The notes: generated by a model not told the origin, from the letters alone. A DNA stretch of 64,000 bases from Paenibacillus tritici (GCF_013204885.1 NZ_JABMKX010000005.1:1-64000), one strand, 5' to 3'; shown: positions 33,638 through 43,432, numbered from the stretch's first letter. A program made the numbers and translations.

Positions 33638-34981
33638 GTGTTTAATATAGTGGACTACGGAGCGCTCCGGGATAGTGGGGTTCCGGCAACGACAGCGATT
33701 GCGGATGCTATCTGGGCGGCGTACAGCGCCGGAGGAGGCACGGTGTATGTTCCGGCTGGCATCTTCCTGACAGGTGCGGTGCGCCTGCGCAGCAACATTC
33801 AGCTGCATTTAAGCCCTGGAGCGGTATTGTCCTTCAGCACTGATCCGGCGGATTATCCGGCCGTGGAATCCCGGTGGGAAGGCGTGAAGCAGGAGGTTCA
33901 TGCAGCCTGCATTTATGGGGCGGAGCTTGTGAATGTCTCCATCACAGGAAGCGGGACGATCGACGGGAATGGTGCGCCCTGGTGGGAGAAGCACCGGAAC
34001 CACCCGGAAGAGCTGGAGTATCCCCGCCCGAGATTAATCGGCTTCGACAACTGCAGCCGGGTAACGATCAGGGATGTCCAGCTGATTAATTCTCCCAGCT
34101 GGACAGTGAACCCTATCGGCTGCAGCAATGTGCTGATTGACAATCTGTCGATTCTGAATCCGGCTGATTCGCCCAATACAGACGGGATTAACCCCGAGTC
34201 CTGCCGCGATGTCCGCATCAGCAATTGTCATATTGATGTAGGCGATGACTGCATTGCCATCAAGGCAGGCACCGAGGATACCAAGGAGCGGATTCCCTGC
34301 GAGAATATCACGATTACGAACTGCGTTATGGTCCACGGCCACGGAGCCGTGGTGCTGGGCAGTGAGATGAGCGGAGATATCCGCAATGTGACGATCAGCA
34401 ATTGTGTATTCAAGCAGACGGACCGCGGCATCCGCATGAAATCGCGCAGAGGGCGCGGCGGGATCATCGAGGATGTCCGGGTCAGCAACATTGTAATGGA
34501 GGATGTGATCTGTCCCTTCACACTTAATCTCTATTATTACTGCGGACCCCGGGGCAAGGAGAAATACGTCTGGGACAAGAATCCGTATCCGGTGACGGAG
34601 GAGACGCCGCAGTTCCGGCGGATTCATTATGCCAATATTACGGCCCGCAATGTCCACGCTGCGGCGGGATTCCTGTACGGGCTGGCCGAGCAGGTGATCT
34701 CGGAGATAAGCTTCACCAATATTGATATTTCCATGGCGGAACATGCGGTGCCCGGCCATCCTGATATGATGAGCGGCATGGAGGATATGCAGCGCCGGGG
34801 CTTCTATCTCGGCAATGTCCGCGATGTGCAGTTTCAGCAGGTCAGCATTGAGAACCATGACGGCCCGGCCTTTTACATCGAGAATGGAGAAGCAGTGGAG
34901 CTTCTGAACTGCCGTTCGCGGAACACCGCCAAGCCGGAGAAACTGGTGGAGCGGGTTGGTGGGGAGTTGGCGGAACGATAA
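33638..34981 (+). CDS. GH28 polygalacturonase-type hydrolase
   Basis: 447 residues starting at GTG 33638, 6 bp after AAGGAGG. The right-handed beta-helix repeats (ITGSGTIDGNGAPWW, VTIRDVQLINSPSWT) carry the family motifs SPNTDGINPES (Asp about 182), VGDDCIAIKAG (Asp-Asp about 203) and GHGAVVLGSE (His). No signal peptide, so it acts in the cytoplasm on imported oligomers, trimming galacturonic acid or related residues from the ends. It is the last gene of the operon. Confidence 0.92.
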   Translation: MFNIVDYGALRDSGVPATTAIADAIWAAYSAGGGTVYVPAGIFLTGAVRLRSNIQLHLSPGAVLSFSTDPADYPAVESRWEGVKQEVHAACIYGAELVNVSITGSGTIDGNGAPWWEKHRNHPEELEYPRPRLIGFDNCSRVTIRDVQLINSPSWTVNPIGCSNVLIDNLSILNPADSPNTDGINPESCRDVRISNCHIDVGDDCIAIKAGTEDTKERIPCENITITNCVMVHGHGAVVLGSEMSGDIRNVTISNCVFKQTDRGIRMKSRRGRGGIIEDVRVSNIVMEDVICPFTLNLYYYCGPRGKEKYVWDKNPYPVTEETPQFRRIHYANITARNVHAAAGFLYGLAEQVISEISFTNIDISMAEHAVPGHPDMMSGMEDMQRRGFYLGNVRDVQFQQVSIENHDGPAFYIENGEAVELLNCRSRNTAKPEKLVERVGGELAER

Positions 34982-35079
34982 AAGCTTGGGGGCCAGTGAG
35001 ATCAGGAGAGACCTGTGAGATCTGGTGAGATCAGGGGGAGTCGTTCCTTGGGGCGTGCGAATAGAATTTGTAAGTGAAA

Positions 35080-35112
35080 GAGCCTGGTCCTGTTAGGGGA
35101 CCGGGCTTTTAA
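35080..35112. terminator. Terminator between convergent genes
   Basis: AGCCTGGTCC pairs with GGACCGGGCT around TGTTAG, followed by TTTT rightward. It closes the pectin operon and may also serve the convergent lipoprotein gene. The spacer 34982-35070 holds three copies of GTGAGATC[AT]GG of unknown meaning. Confidence 0.75.
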
Positions 35113-35131
35113 GGTTAAATAGAAGTTTGCT

Positions 35132-35551
35132 CTATTCAACTTGAATCTTCAAGGCATAAATCGCAGAACCCTTCTTCCAAGTAGCCATTACTCCATAAAT
35201 GTAGGTGCCTTTACTATCCGGGACATGAAATTGGTTAGATTCGGTTATATCTTTGAACTTGTATTTACTAAAGTGTTCTCTTATTAGTATGGAATCAGGT
35301 GTAGAGTCGAATTGTATAGTAATTGTCGATCCGCCCGGAATGATCTCGGGATCTTTGTCCTCCATAGCTTCCCATGGGCCACCATATAATTCTTTGGCAC
35401 CCCAACTATATGTACTAATCTCCACAGGAACCGTCTCCCCGGTCTCCAAAGTAGCAACCATCTCAGGTAACGGCATAGAATTGAATTTACTACACCCAGT
35501 GATTATCACTATAAGAATAAGTGCTAATAATAACTTTCCTAACCTGTTCAT
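35132..35551 (-). CDS. Small lipoprotein, unknown
   Basis: 139 residues from ATG 35551, which is preceded by GGGG at a normal distance; ATG 35557 is too close to it. The signal peptide ends in a lipobox (IIVIITGC). The mature part is a small beta-rich domain (ETGETVPVEISTYSWGAKEL, GSTITIQFDS, TYIYGVMATWKKGSAIYAL). No known family is recognised. It is a single AT-rich gene. Confidence 0.75.
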   Translation of the reverse strand: MNRLGKLLLALILIVIITGCSKFNSMPLPEMVATLETGETVPVEISTYSWGAKELYGGPWEAMEDKDPEIIPGGSTITIQFDSTPDSILIREHFSKYKFKDITESNQFHVPDSKGTYIYGVMATWKKGSAIYALKIQVE

Positions 35552-35622
35552 AGGCATCCCCTTTTTGGCAGACTATGTAAGAGATATTCTATACTACGAT
35601 TGCAAAAAATCAAACAAAGGGA

Positions 35623-35809
35623 TAGTTGTATTCTGTACATTTAAAAACTGTGAAAAGGAAGAATTTCCTCTTCTAACTGTAATTTGTACAACTAAATCTG
35701 CCCGAATAGGAAGAAACCCGGTAGAGACGGAATTTTAGGTGTACGAAATACAACTAAACGTATCATAGTTGGAATATCAGATGATTTAGGTGTACGGAGT
35801 GCAATTAAG
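35623..35809. repeat. Four-unit intergenic repeat array C
   Basis: Forward motifs start at 35623 (AGTTGTATTCTGTACATTTA) and 35675 (TAACTGTAATTTGTACAACT); inverted ones at 35733 (TTTTAGGTGTACGAAATACA) and 35785 (TTTAGGTGTACGGAGTGCAA). Spacing is 52, 58 and 52 bp. The core TGTAC is shared by all four. This is the most AT-rich of the four arrays and lies before the fabH promoter. Confidence 0.68.
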
Positions 35810-35914
35810 TAGACGACATGTACTTTAATCGGGCACGGCAAACTCTTAGTATGCGATGGGTTACAACATTCCCTACAGGCTCCGCAAACACTTGACGCTT
35901 CCGAGAAAACATTT

Positions 35915-35943
35915 TTGCAAAATATACGGAGCAGAGTTATAAT
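35915..35943 (+). promoter_or_regulatory. Promoter of fabH
   Basis: TTGCAA (35915-35920) and a perfect TATAAT (35938-35943) with a 17-bp spacer. The FapR-like site begins at the end of the -10 box. Confidence 0.8.
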
Positions 35944-35959
35944 TAGTACCAAGTACTAA
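35943..35959 (+). promoter_or_regulatory. FapR-type operator
   Basis: TTAGTACCAAGTACTAA: two perfect 7-bp arms around CAA, matching the FapR site pattern known from Bacillus fatty-acid genes (TTAGTACC...). It covers the start of transcription. FapR releases DNA when malonyl-CoA is high. Confidence 0.85.
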
Positions 35960-36000
35960 TAGTAGATACTAAATTAAATTTAAATATGAGGTGAACTTAA

Positions 36001-37017
36001 ATGAAGATGAAGGGTGCAAGAATTACAGCGATTGGAACTTATGTGCCGGCCCGGAGACTTACGAATCATGATCTGGAGCAGATGGTCGATACCAATGACG
36101 AATGGATTGTGCAGCGGACGGGTATCCGGGAGCGCAGAATCAGCGGCAGCGATGAACACACCAGTGATCTATGTACGGCCGCCGTGCAGGATCTGATGCA
36201 GCGTTACGGTAAAAGTGTAGAGGATGTCGACATGATTCTCGTGGCTACCAGCACGCCTGATTTCACATTCCCTTCTGTGGCGTCCGTTGTGCAGCATCGT
36301 CTGGGCATTCCGCTGACTTCAGGGGCGATAGATCTGAGTGCCGCCTGTGCCGGATTCGTCTATGCACTGCATACGGCCCATGCGCTGGTGTCCTCGGGAC
36401 TCCATCATAAAGTGCTGGTTATAGGTGCCGATGCGTTGTCTAAAATAACCGATTACACCGACCGCAGCACCTGCATTCTGTTCGGTGATGGAGCAGGAGC
36501 GGTGCTGGTGGAGAGCGGGAGCGGCCAGGATGATTTTTTGGGATTCCATCTCGGCAGTGACGGGAGCGGGGCGCAGCATGTCTACCGCACGGGGCTGGCG
36601 GACAAGGTGAACGGAGTAGAACTCGCAGGTACTGGCAAGCTGGTACAGAACGGACGGGAGGTCTTCAAATGGGCGGTCCGTACAGTTCCGCAGGGGGTAC
36701 AGCAGGTGCTGGAGAACGCAGGGGCAGACCTCGCAGAAGTAGACTGGTTCATCCCGCACAGCGCCAATCTGCGGATGATTGAACCGATCTGTGAACGGCT
36801 CCGCTATCCTTTTGAGCAGGCGTTATATAGTCTTGAATATTTCGGCAATACCTCAGCAGCCAGTATTCCGCTTGCCCTTGACCTGGGTATCCGCGAAGGT
36901 AAGGTACGCAGCGGCCAGCGTGTATTACTGTACGGCTTCGGAGCAGGCCTTGCCCATGCGGGTCAATTGGTCAGACTATCGCTGGACCCTCAGGTAGCTG
37001 CTCCAACAGCTTTGTAA
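36001..37017 (+). CDS. fabH: Beta-ketoacyl-ACP synthase III (FabH, FabHB-like)
   Basis: 338 residues, full length. The Cys-His-Asn triad is Cys116 (DLSAACAGF), His253 (FIPHSANLRM) and Asn283 (EYFGNTSAAS). It condenses an acyl-CoA primer with malonyl-ACP and starts fatty-acid synthesis; in Firmicutes branched primers are favoured. PHSAN in place of PHQAN is as in the second Bacillus enzyme, FabHB (YhfB), so this may be a secondary copy. GAGGTGA lies before the ATG. The gene is alone and governed by a FapR-type site. Confidence 0.93.
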   Translation: MKMKGARITAIGTYVPARRLTNHDLEQMVDTNDEWIVQRTGIRERRISGSDEHTSDLCTAAVQDLMQRYGKSVEDVDMILVATSTPDFTFPSVASVVQHRLGIPLTSGAIDLSAACAGFVYALHTAHALVSSGLHHKVLVIGADALSKITDYTDRSTCILFGDGAGAVLVESGSGQDDFLGFHLGSDGSGAQHVYRTGLADKVNGVELAGTGKLVQNGREVFKWAVRTVPQGVQQVLENAGADLAEVDWFIPHSANLRMIEPICERLRYPFEQALYSLEYFGNTSAASIPLALDLGIREGKVRSGQRVLLYGFGAGLAHAGQLVRLSLDPQVAAPTAL

Positions 37018-37033
37018 ATTAAACACAAATAAT

Positions 37034-37059
37034 GGGGACCAAGCCGAAATATGGTCCCC
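37034..37059. terminator. Hairpin after fabH
   Basis: GGGGACC pairs perfectly with GGTCCCC around 12 nt. No clear T-run follows in either direction, so it is a weak candidate. Confidence 0.45.
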
Positions 37060-37113
37060 CTAATCAGAAAAATGGTGCCTTGAACCATCCTATCAAATGA
37101 GAGATTATATAAT

Positions 37114-37127
37114 CGAAAGCGGTTTCA
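37114..37127. promoter_or_regulatory. cre/LacI-like operator downstream of the LacI gene
   Basis: CGAAAGCGGTTTCA differs from the CcpA cre consensus at one position and resembles the operator at 38316-38333. A TATATAAT box lies directly before it and GAGGGGAGG follows about 45 bp later, but no rightward gene is present; the LacI gene at 37204 runs the other way. Confidence 0.5.
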
Positions 37128-37203
37128 GCAGGGTTCAGCCAAGCAAGCAGAACAAAGAAACAGAGGGGAGGTAGTGTAATCTGTACCCGGAGGAGACTGC
37201 GGT

Positions 37204-38226
37204 TCACCGGCTTAGCCCGCTACCGCAGGATTCGCGGACGATCAGAGCCGGTTCGACGACAAAGGAGCCGCCTTCAGACTGATTGTTGATGAGATCGAAC
37301 AGCATATGGGCCGCAAGCACACCCAGCCGTTCCTTGTTCTGGCGGATGGTAGTCAGTGTAGGACTGGTATACTGGCAGGCCTCGATATCGTCACAGCCGA
37401 TGATGGCCACATCCTCGGGAACACGCAGACCCTGCTCCTTCAAGGCGCGGACTGCGCCGAGGGCGAGGAGGTCGGAGGCGGCGAAGATTGCTTTTGGCAA
37501 ATCTCCCGAATGAATTAACGAGCTCATCGCCGCATAGCCGCTGGGTTCGAAGAAATCGTCACCGTGTACGAACCACTGCGGATTCATGACCAGGCCGAAC
37601 CCGGCAATGGCGCTGACATATCCCGCTTCACGGCGGTTGGAGATGTCCGAATCTGCTGTGCTGCCTATGAATCCAAGCTCCCGGTGACCGAGCAGGTAGA
37701 AATGCTCCACCACTTTGGAAGCAATCTGGTAATTGTCCGACATGACATACCCTGATTTCTTGCCGGTCAGCTCCAGATCAACGCCGATACAGGGGATATG
37801 GCTCCGGTCCAGCTCCTGGATCGCAGGCTCCATCTGTTGACCGGAGATAATGACACAGCCGTCCACATGGAAATGCAGGCAACGCGAATAGTAATCGCCG
37901 CTGTTAATGAACTTCTCATTCGAGAAGAAGATCAGATCGTAACCCAGTACGCCCATCTGTTTCTTGAAGGAATTCAGCACTTCTACGAAAAAAGGATGGG
38001 TAAATTCCACATTCAGCTCACCGGCAAAAATAACCCCGATCAGGTTCGACTTCTTGGTCGCCAGCGTCTTGGCGGAGCTTGAGGGCGTATATCCGGTTTG
38101 TTCGATAATATCGAGCACTCTTCGCTTCGTTTTTTCGGAGACATCGCTGTAATTGTTCATAATTTTTGAGACAGTGGATACAGAGACCCCGGCCATTTCG
38201 GCAATTTTTTTGATATTCATTTGCAT
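37204..38226 (-). CDS. LacI/GalR-family transcriptional regulator
   Basis: 340 residues from ATG 38226 (GGGGGTGG 9 bp before); a GTG 38238 start is possible. The N-terminal helix-turn-helix is MNIKKIAEMAGVSVSTVSKI, followed by a hinge (PSSSAKTLATKKSNLIGVIF) and a sugar-binding-type effector domain ending in AIIGCDDIEACQYTSPTLTT. It is divergent from the large GH16 gene, and a near-perfect palindrome (38316-38333) lies between them. It probably controls that gene in response to a glucan product. A second similar site lies after its 3' end. Confidence 0.9.
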   Translation of the reverse strand: MQMNIKKIAEMAGVSVSTVSKIMNNYSDVSEKTKRRVLDIIEQTGYTPSSSAKTLATKKSNLIGVIFAGELNVEFTHPFFVEVLNSFKKQMGVLGYDLIFFSNEKFINSGDYYSRCLHFHVDGCVIISGQQMEPAIQELDRSHIPCIGVDLELTGKKSGYVMSDNYQIASKVVEHFYLLGHRELGFIGSTADSDISNRREAGYVSAIAGFGLVMNPQWFVHGDDFFEPSGYAAMSSLIHSGDLPKAIFAASDLLALGAVRALKEQGLRVPEDVAIIGCDDIEACQYTSPTLTTIRQNKERLGVLAAHMLFDLINNQSEGGSFVVEPALIVRESCGSGLSR

Positions 38227-38315
38227 GGCTGTTGCCACCCCCGCTTCCTAGAGTCTATTCAACTTACCGAAACAAGTCAAAGGTTAATTACAGCCAGGGA
38301 ACAAGTACGCATATG

Positions 38316-38333
38316 ATCGAAACCGATTTCGAT
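38316..38333. promoter_or_regulatory. LacI-type operator before the GH16 gene
   Basis: ATCGAAACCGATTTCGAT is an 18-bp dyad matching at 16 positions with a central CG. It lies between the divergent LacI and GH16 genes, about 75 bp before the latter. Confidence 0.75.
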
Positions 38334-38407
38334 TATTGCAGCTGAGCAAGGCCTGACCGTGTGATTACGCGAAGGACGAGACTGAGATTAGAGGAGGCAT
38401 TTACCCT

Positions 38408-41400
38408 ATGCAAAAGAATATATCAGCGTTGTTAGCAGCTGCTGTAATCGTTACTGGACTCTTGTCGCCGCTGGGAGGCGGAACGGCAGGTGCCTTGCCG
38501 GCCAAGAGTGGGCATGCAGCAGAGGCGGAGACCGCCGCTGCTATGCAGAACGGAAGCTTGGCCAGCGATAAATTGAAAGCGTTTACTGATGTGAAGACAG
38601 ATAGCTGGGCGGCACATGCCGTGCAGCGCTGGAGCCGCAGCGGAGTGATCTCCGGCTACGGGGACGGCAGCTTCCGGCCGGATCAGCAGGTGACCCGGGC
38701 AGAATTCACGGCAATCGTCAACCGTATATTCGGCTACACGGAGATGGCTGCTTCGCTCCCGGCTGATGTGCCTGCGGGAGCGTGGTACAAGAACGATATC
38801 GCCAAGGCGGTAGCGGCGGGATATCTAAGCGCGGGAGCGGATCATCATATCCAGCCCGCAGCCAAGCTGAAGCGCGGGGAGGCGGTTGTGGCGCTGCAGA
38901 AGATCTTCCGGCTGGAGACTGTCAACCATACCGGGGCCTTATACAGCGATCTGGCCGGGGCGGACAGTGAGGTCAGATCGGCAGCGGATGCCTTCACGGC
39001 AGCCGGATACATCCAGGGTTACCCTGGCGGATTGTTCAAGCCGGGCGGGAGTATTACCCGCGCCGAGCTGGCCAAGCTGGCAGACACACTGGTGCAGGAG
39101 CTGTATTCCTCCGGCGGGGAAGTGAAGCCGGGAACGGTACACGGAAATGTGGTGCTGAACCATGAAGGAGCTACGCTCAAGGACAGCGTAATCGAAGGGA
39201 ATCTGTATCTTACCGAGGGGATCGGAGAAGGCGATATCCGGATTGAAGGTGTGCAGGTAAAAGGCACAACCTATATCCGCGGCGGCGGTGAACATAGCGT
39301 GACCTTATTGAACAGCAGCCTCGGCGCTGTTCAGGTTGCGAAGCCCCGGGGCACCATCCGCATTGTTGCCAGCGGGTCCACCGTGACGGGAACCGTATAC
39401 CTGAACTCCGGTGCCAGCCTTGAAGAAAGCAGCCTGACCGGAGAGGGATTCACCGATGTTATACTTCCGGCAGGGCAGAAGACGGTCGCCCTTAAAGGGA
39501 ATTATGGAGTGGTATCCACCGCAGATCCGGCCGGAGGCAGCCTTACGCTGAACTTCTCCGGCAAGCTCGCCAAGCTGATCTGGGGCGCTCCCGGCACAAT
39601 TGTGCTGCAGGACAAAGCACAGGTAGCCGAGCTGCTCATCCGGGCCGGTGCCAAAGGCCTGGCGATCCGTGGCAGCGGCAGCTTCGGCACTGTGCTGAAC
39701 CAGGCGGAGGATGTTACTGTCGGCGGCTTCGCCCTCAAGCAGGGCAGCAGCACGAACCTGAATCCGGCTGCACCGCAGGCCAGCCGGGCGCCTGCTGCCG
39801 GAGGCGGCGGAGAGACGGCCACGGCTACACCGGCTGTCACAGCTACGCCGGAGCCGACACGGACGCCTGCACCAGTAGTTACGCCAGAGCCGACGCCGGA
39901 AGCAACCCCGGCGCCAACCACAGATCCGTGGAGCCTTGTGTGGAATGATGAATTCGATGACAATGTCATTGATCCCGCGAAGTGGACCTATGATCTCGGT
40001 GATGGCACCGCTGTCGGGAATCCGGGCTGGGGCAACAATGAGCTGGAGTATTACACCAATGATGCGAAGAATGTGCAGGAACAGGGCGGCAAGCTGATCA
40101 TCACCGCGCGCAAGGAGGCCGTAGGCGGCAAGCCATACACCTCTACCCGAATCAAAACAAATGGATTGTACAGCAAAATGTACGGCAAATTCGAGATCCG
40201 GGCGAAGGCTCCGGCAGGCAAAGGTCTCTGGCCTGCGATCTGGATGCTGCCGGAAGACTATGCCTACGGCAATTGGGCGGCCTCCGGGGAGATTGATATT
40301 ATGGAAGGCTGGGGCAGCCGTCCGAATGTGGTTGCCGGCACCATCCACTATGGTTCCCAGTGGCCGGATAATGTCTATTCCGGCAAGGAATATGTGCTGC
40401 CGGGCGGCTCCACGATTGAAGAGTTCCACAACTATTCTATTGAGTGGGAGCCTGGAGAGATCCGCTGGTACGTGGATGGCGTATTATACTCCACGAATAA
40501 TGACTGGTACAGCAAGAGCAGCGGCCAGCCGGCCATGAATGCTTACCCGGCACCGTTCAACCAGAAGTTCCACCTGCTGATGAATCTGGCGGTTGGCGGT
40601 AACTTTGACGGTAATCCAACGGAGGATACGGTATTTCCGAGTTCCATGGAGATTGACTATGTACGAATATACGAGCTGACCGGACGCGACTACCGGCAGC
40701 CGGTTCCGGTCCAGTGGGAGAAGGAGCCGTATCTGGAGGGGGCTAAGCTGCCGCTTGCAGACGGCAACTTCATTCATAACAGCAGCTTCACTGAACAAGT
40801 GGAGGGTGATGCCGGAATGGGCATCCCGAATACAGCACACTGGGTACTGTATAAGGATGAAGGAGCGGATGCGGCTCTATCCGTTGAGCAGCTCGGCGGG
40901 AAGAATTTCCTTCAGGTGAACATCAGCAAGCCCGGAGGCAACTCCTACTCCATTCAGCCGCAGGCCATTGTCTCTCTGGCGAAGGGCAGATTCTACAAGC
41001 TGAGCTTCGACGCGAAGACAGATACGGCCCGGGAGTTCACAGCCCGGCTGACCGGCGGCGCAACGCTGGGATTCCCGTCGTATTCTCCGGCGTTCAAGGC
41101 TGGGCTGACACCGGACATTCAGCATTTCGAGACGATGTTCCAGATGAAGGAGAACTCGGATAATGCGGCGCGGGTCGAGTTCAACATGGGCACTAATGCT
41201 TCCCCGGTATGGCTCGGCAATGCAAGACTAGAAGAGATTGATCAGATTCCCTTCGATCATGACAGTGCCAAAACGCCGCTCGGCAGCGGCAACCATCTCT
41301 ACAATGGCAGCTTCGATCTGGGAGAAGTGAACGGACGCAGTTATTGGCATGTCGAAGGTACGGGAGGTGCTGAGGTCAGCCCGGTGGTTAAGGACGGCCG

Positions 41401-43420
41401 GCTGGAGCTGGGGATTGCAGGAAACGGAGGCGCGGAGGCCGATGTTACCCTGCTGCAGAAGGGGATTTTCCTGGTGCAGGGGCATGATTACAAGCTGACC
41501 TTCGAGGCGGACAGCTCCTCCGCACGGACGGCCACAGTTGAACTGCGGGGCCATGACGGTTCGGTATATGCTTCACAGCCGGTGCAGCTTACTGCAGGCA
41601 AGCAGCAGGCGGAAGCTGTGTTCACTGATCTCGCGGGAGTAACGGATCATCTGGGCCAATTCGTGCTGCGGCTTGGCGGCGATGCCGGAACCGTGGTGCT
41701 GGATCAGTTCCTGCTGCTGCGCACAAGCTTCTATTACGATCCCGATATCGACTACTTTCCGCTTAAGAACGGCGATTTCAGCAATGGCTTCAATGGTTGG
41801 AATCAGCTGCTCTTCGAGAAGGGCGGACAGAGCAGTTCAGCGGCAGGAGACGGGGCCGCGAGGTTCCACATTACGAATACCGGCAACGAGGCCTATTCGG
41901 TTATGATGTTCCAGAATGGCCTGAAGGCTGCCGCCGGTTCGAAATATATCATCGAATTCGATGCCAGTTCCAGTGTAGCCCGTGAGATCAGCGTAAGGGC
42001 AGAAAATGGACAAAATTCCCCATCGCATGGCGAGATTGTGAAGCTGTCACCGGAGAAGAAGCATTACGCAATGGAATTTACACAACTGACCAAGGATACC
42101 TTGTCGCTGAAGTTCCTGCTCGGCAAAGTGGAGGGTGTAAGCATTGCGCAGGCGCATGATATTATGATCGACAATGTGAAATTCGAGGTTAAGGATGCTC
42201 CGGCCAAGCCGCAGGAACTGGTTGCGGACAGCACCAATAACCGGGTGTTGCAGCCGGTCGAGCTCACTTTTGCCGAGAAAGAGGATTGGTCGAGCAAGAT
42301 TAAGGCAGTGAAGGTAAACGGAACAACGCTCGGGAAGGAGCTGTACGCGGTTCAATCCGGTATCATTCGGCTGGATGCGGCGGTATTCCCGGCAGAGGAC
42401 CGCTATATGATCTCCGTAGAAGCAGACGGATATGTTGCTGCACCGGTGGTCCAGTACATTCTGGAAAGCGGCGATAATCTGGTGTTCAACGGTTCATTCG
42501 GCGCAGGCGATGCAGGCTGGTCAATCTGGTCCCCGGACAAGGGCATGTCGTCCTTCCAAGTGGCTGGCGGTGTAGCGGAGGTGCAGATTAACGCTGCCGG
42601 TTCAGAAGTCTGGCATACGCAGCTCTATCAGGAGAATATCCGGCTTGAAGCAGGCACAACCTATGAACTGAGCTTCAAAGCCAAGTCTACGGTTCCGCGG
42701 CAGATGATTGTGGAGTATGGCGGCACCTCTGCCCAGCCAGCCCAAGCGAAGTTTGAGGTCACGGCAACCTGGGCGACCTATAGTGCGCAGTTCACGGTTA
42801 CCAATAACAATCTGTTGAAGCTGAACTATCTGATCGGCAAAACGCTGGGCGAAGACGGAACGGCCAACAGCACAGCGCATACGATCTCTCTGGACGATAT
42901 TGCGGTCCGGGAGGTTACAGGCGGTCCGGTCATTGAACCGGTCAGCGGCACGCTGGAGAACGGAACCTTCGATGCCGGTCAAGGCATGAAGGGCTGGACG
43001 CAATACTTCGAAGGGCCCGGATCAGCCGCAGCCAGGGACGGGGAACTGGAAGTCCTGCTGAACTATACCGGATCAGCGAACTACGCCGCCCAGGTTGATT
43101 ACAGAGATCTGAAGCTGGTGCAGGGCAAGAGCTACACCTTGAGCTTCAATGCCCGCTCAGATGTGAACCGGCTGGTTGAGGTGGCGGTGGAGCACTTCGG
43201 CGGGGATTACACGAAATATCTGCCGGCAACCCCGGCTGCATTAACAGGCGAAATGCAGCGCTTCAGCTACACCTTCACCATGAACGGTGGAACGGATGCC
43301 GGAGCGCATCTGGTATTCCTGCTGGGTCTGATCGAAGGCAACAGCCCGGAGACCAATGCTGCCATCGCAGCAGGCAATCATATTTACATGGATGACGTCA
43401 GCCTGGTGGAGAATCTGTAA
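38408..43420 (+). CDS. Surface-anchored GH16 beta-glucanase with SLH and carbohydrate-binding modules
   Basis: 1670 residues. Signal peptide about 1-30. Three S-layer homology domains about 58-228 (FTDVKTDSWAAHAVQRWS, GYGDGSFRPDQQVTRAEF and later copies) tether it to the cell wall polymer. A beta-solenoid-like region about 235-455 and a Pro/Thr/Ala linker about 461-507 follow. The GH16 domain (about 508-760) has the catalytic glutamates in GEIDIMEGWG (about 627-633), typical of laminarinases that cut beta-1,3-glucans. Downstream come five related modules of about 150 residues (near 790, 960, 1118, 1356, 1515; pattern NGSF...GW... and LxxGKxYxLSFxA), probably CBM4/9-like, and a DUF1533-like insert near 1265-1355. 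A divergent LacI regulator probably controls it. Confidence 0.93.
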   Translation: MQKNISALLAAAVIVTGLLSPLGGGTAGALPAKSGHAAEAETAAAMQNGSLASDKLKAFTDVKTDSWAAHAVQRWSRSGVISGYGDGSFRPDQQVTRAEFTAIVNRIFGYTEMAASLPADVPAGAWYKNDIAKAVAAGYLSAGADHHIQPAAKLKRGEAVVALQKIFRLETVNHTGALYSDLAGADSEVRSAADAFTAAGYIQGYPGGLFKPGGSITRAELAKLADTLVQELYSSGGEVKPGTVHGNVVLNHEGATLKDSVIEGNLYLTEGIGEGDIRIEGVQVKGTTYIRGGGEHSVTLLNSSLGAVQVAKPRGTIRIVASGSTVTGTVYLNSGASLEESSLTGEGFTDVILPAGQKTVALKGNYGVVSTADPAGGSLTLNFSGKLAKLIWGAPGTIVLQDKAQVAELLIRAGAKGLAIRGSGSFGTVLNQAEDVTVGGFALKQGSSTNLNPAAPQASRAPAAGGGGETATATPAVTATPEPTRTPAPVVTPEPTPEATPAPTTDPWSLVWNDEFDDNVIDPAKWTYDLGDGTAVGNPGWGNNELEYYTNDAKNVQEQGGKLIITARKEAVGGKPYTSTRIKTNGLYSKMYGKFEIRAKAPAGKGLWPAIWMLPEDYAYGNWAASGEIDIMEGWGSRPNVVAGTIHYGSQWPDNVYSGKEYVLPGGSTIEEFHNYSIEWEPGEIRWYVDGVLYSTNNDWYSKSSGQPAMNAYPAPFNQKFHLLMNLAVGGNFDGNPTEDTVFPSSMEIDYVRIYELTGRDYRQPVPVQWEKEPYLEGAKLPLADGNFIHNSSFTEQVEGDAGMGIPNTAHWVLYKDEGADAALSVEQLGGKNFLQVNISKPGGNSYSIQPQAIVSLAKGRFYKLSFDAKTDTAREFTARLTGGATLGFPSYSPAFKAGLTPDIQHFETMFQMKENSDNAARVEFNMGTNASPVWLGNARLEEIDQIPFDHDSAKTPLGSGNHLYNGSFDLGEVNGRSYWHVEGTGGAEVSPVVKDGRLELGIAGNGGAEADVTLLQKGIFLVQGHDYKLTFEADSSSARTATVELRGHDGSVYASQPVQLTAGKQQAEAVFTDLAGVTDHLGQFVLRLGGDAGTVVLDQFLLLRTSFYYDPDIDYFPLKNGDFSNGFNGWNQLLFEKGGQSSSAAGDGAARFHITNTGNEAYSVMMFQNGLKAAAGSKYIIEFDASSSVAREISVRAENGQNSPSHGEIVKLSPEKKHYAMEFTQLTKDTLSLKFLLGKVEGVSIAQAHDIMIDNVKFEVKDAPAKPQELVADSTNNRVLQPVELTFAEKEDWSSKIKAVKVNGTTLGKELYAVQSGIIRLDAAVFPAEDRYMISVEADGYVAAPVVQYILESGDNLVFNGSFGAGDAGWSIWSPDKGMSSFQVAGGVAEVQINAAGSEVWHTQLYQENIRLEAGTTYELSFKAKSTVPRQMIVEYGGTSAQPAQAKFEVTATWATYSAQFTVTNNNLLKLNYLIGKTLGEDGTANSTAHTISLDDIAVREVTGGPVIEPVSGTLENGTFDAGQGMKGWTQYFEGPGSAAARDGELEVLLNYTGSANYAAQVDYRDLKLVQGKSYTLSFNARSDVNRLVEVAVEHFGGDYTKYLPATPAALTGEMQRFSYTFTMNGGTDAGAHLVFLLGLIEGNSPETNAAIAAGNHIYMDDVSLVENL

Positions 43421-43432
43421 GGGTACAATTTA

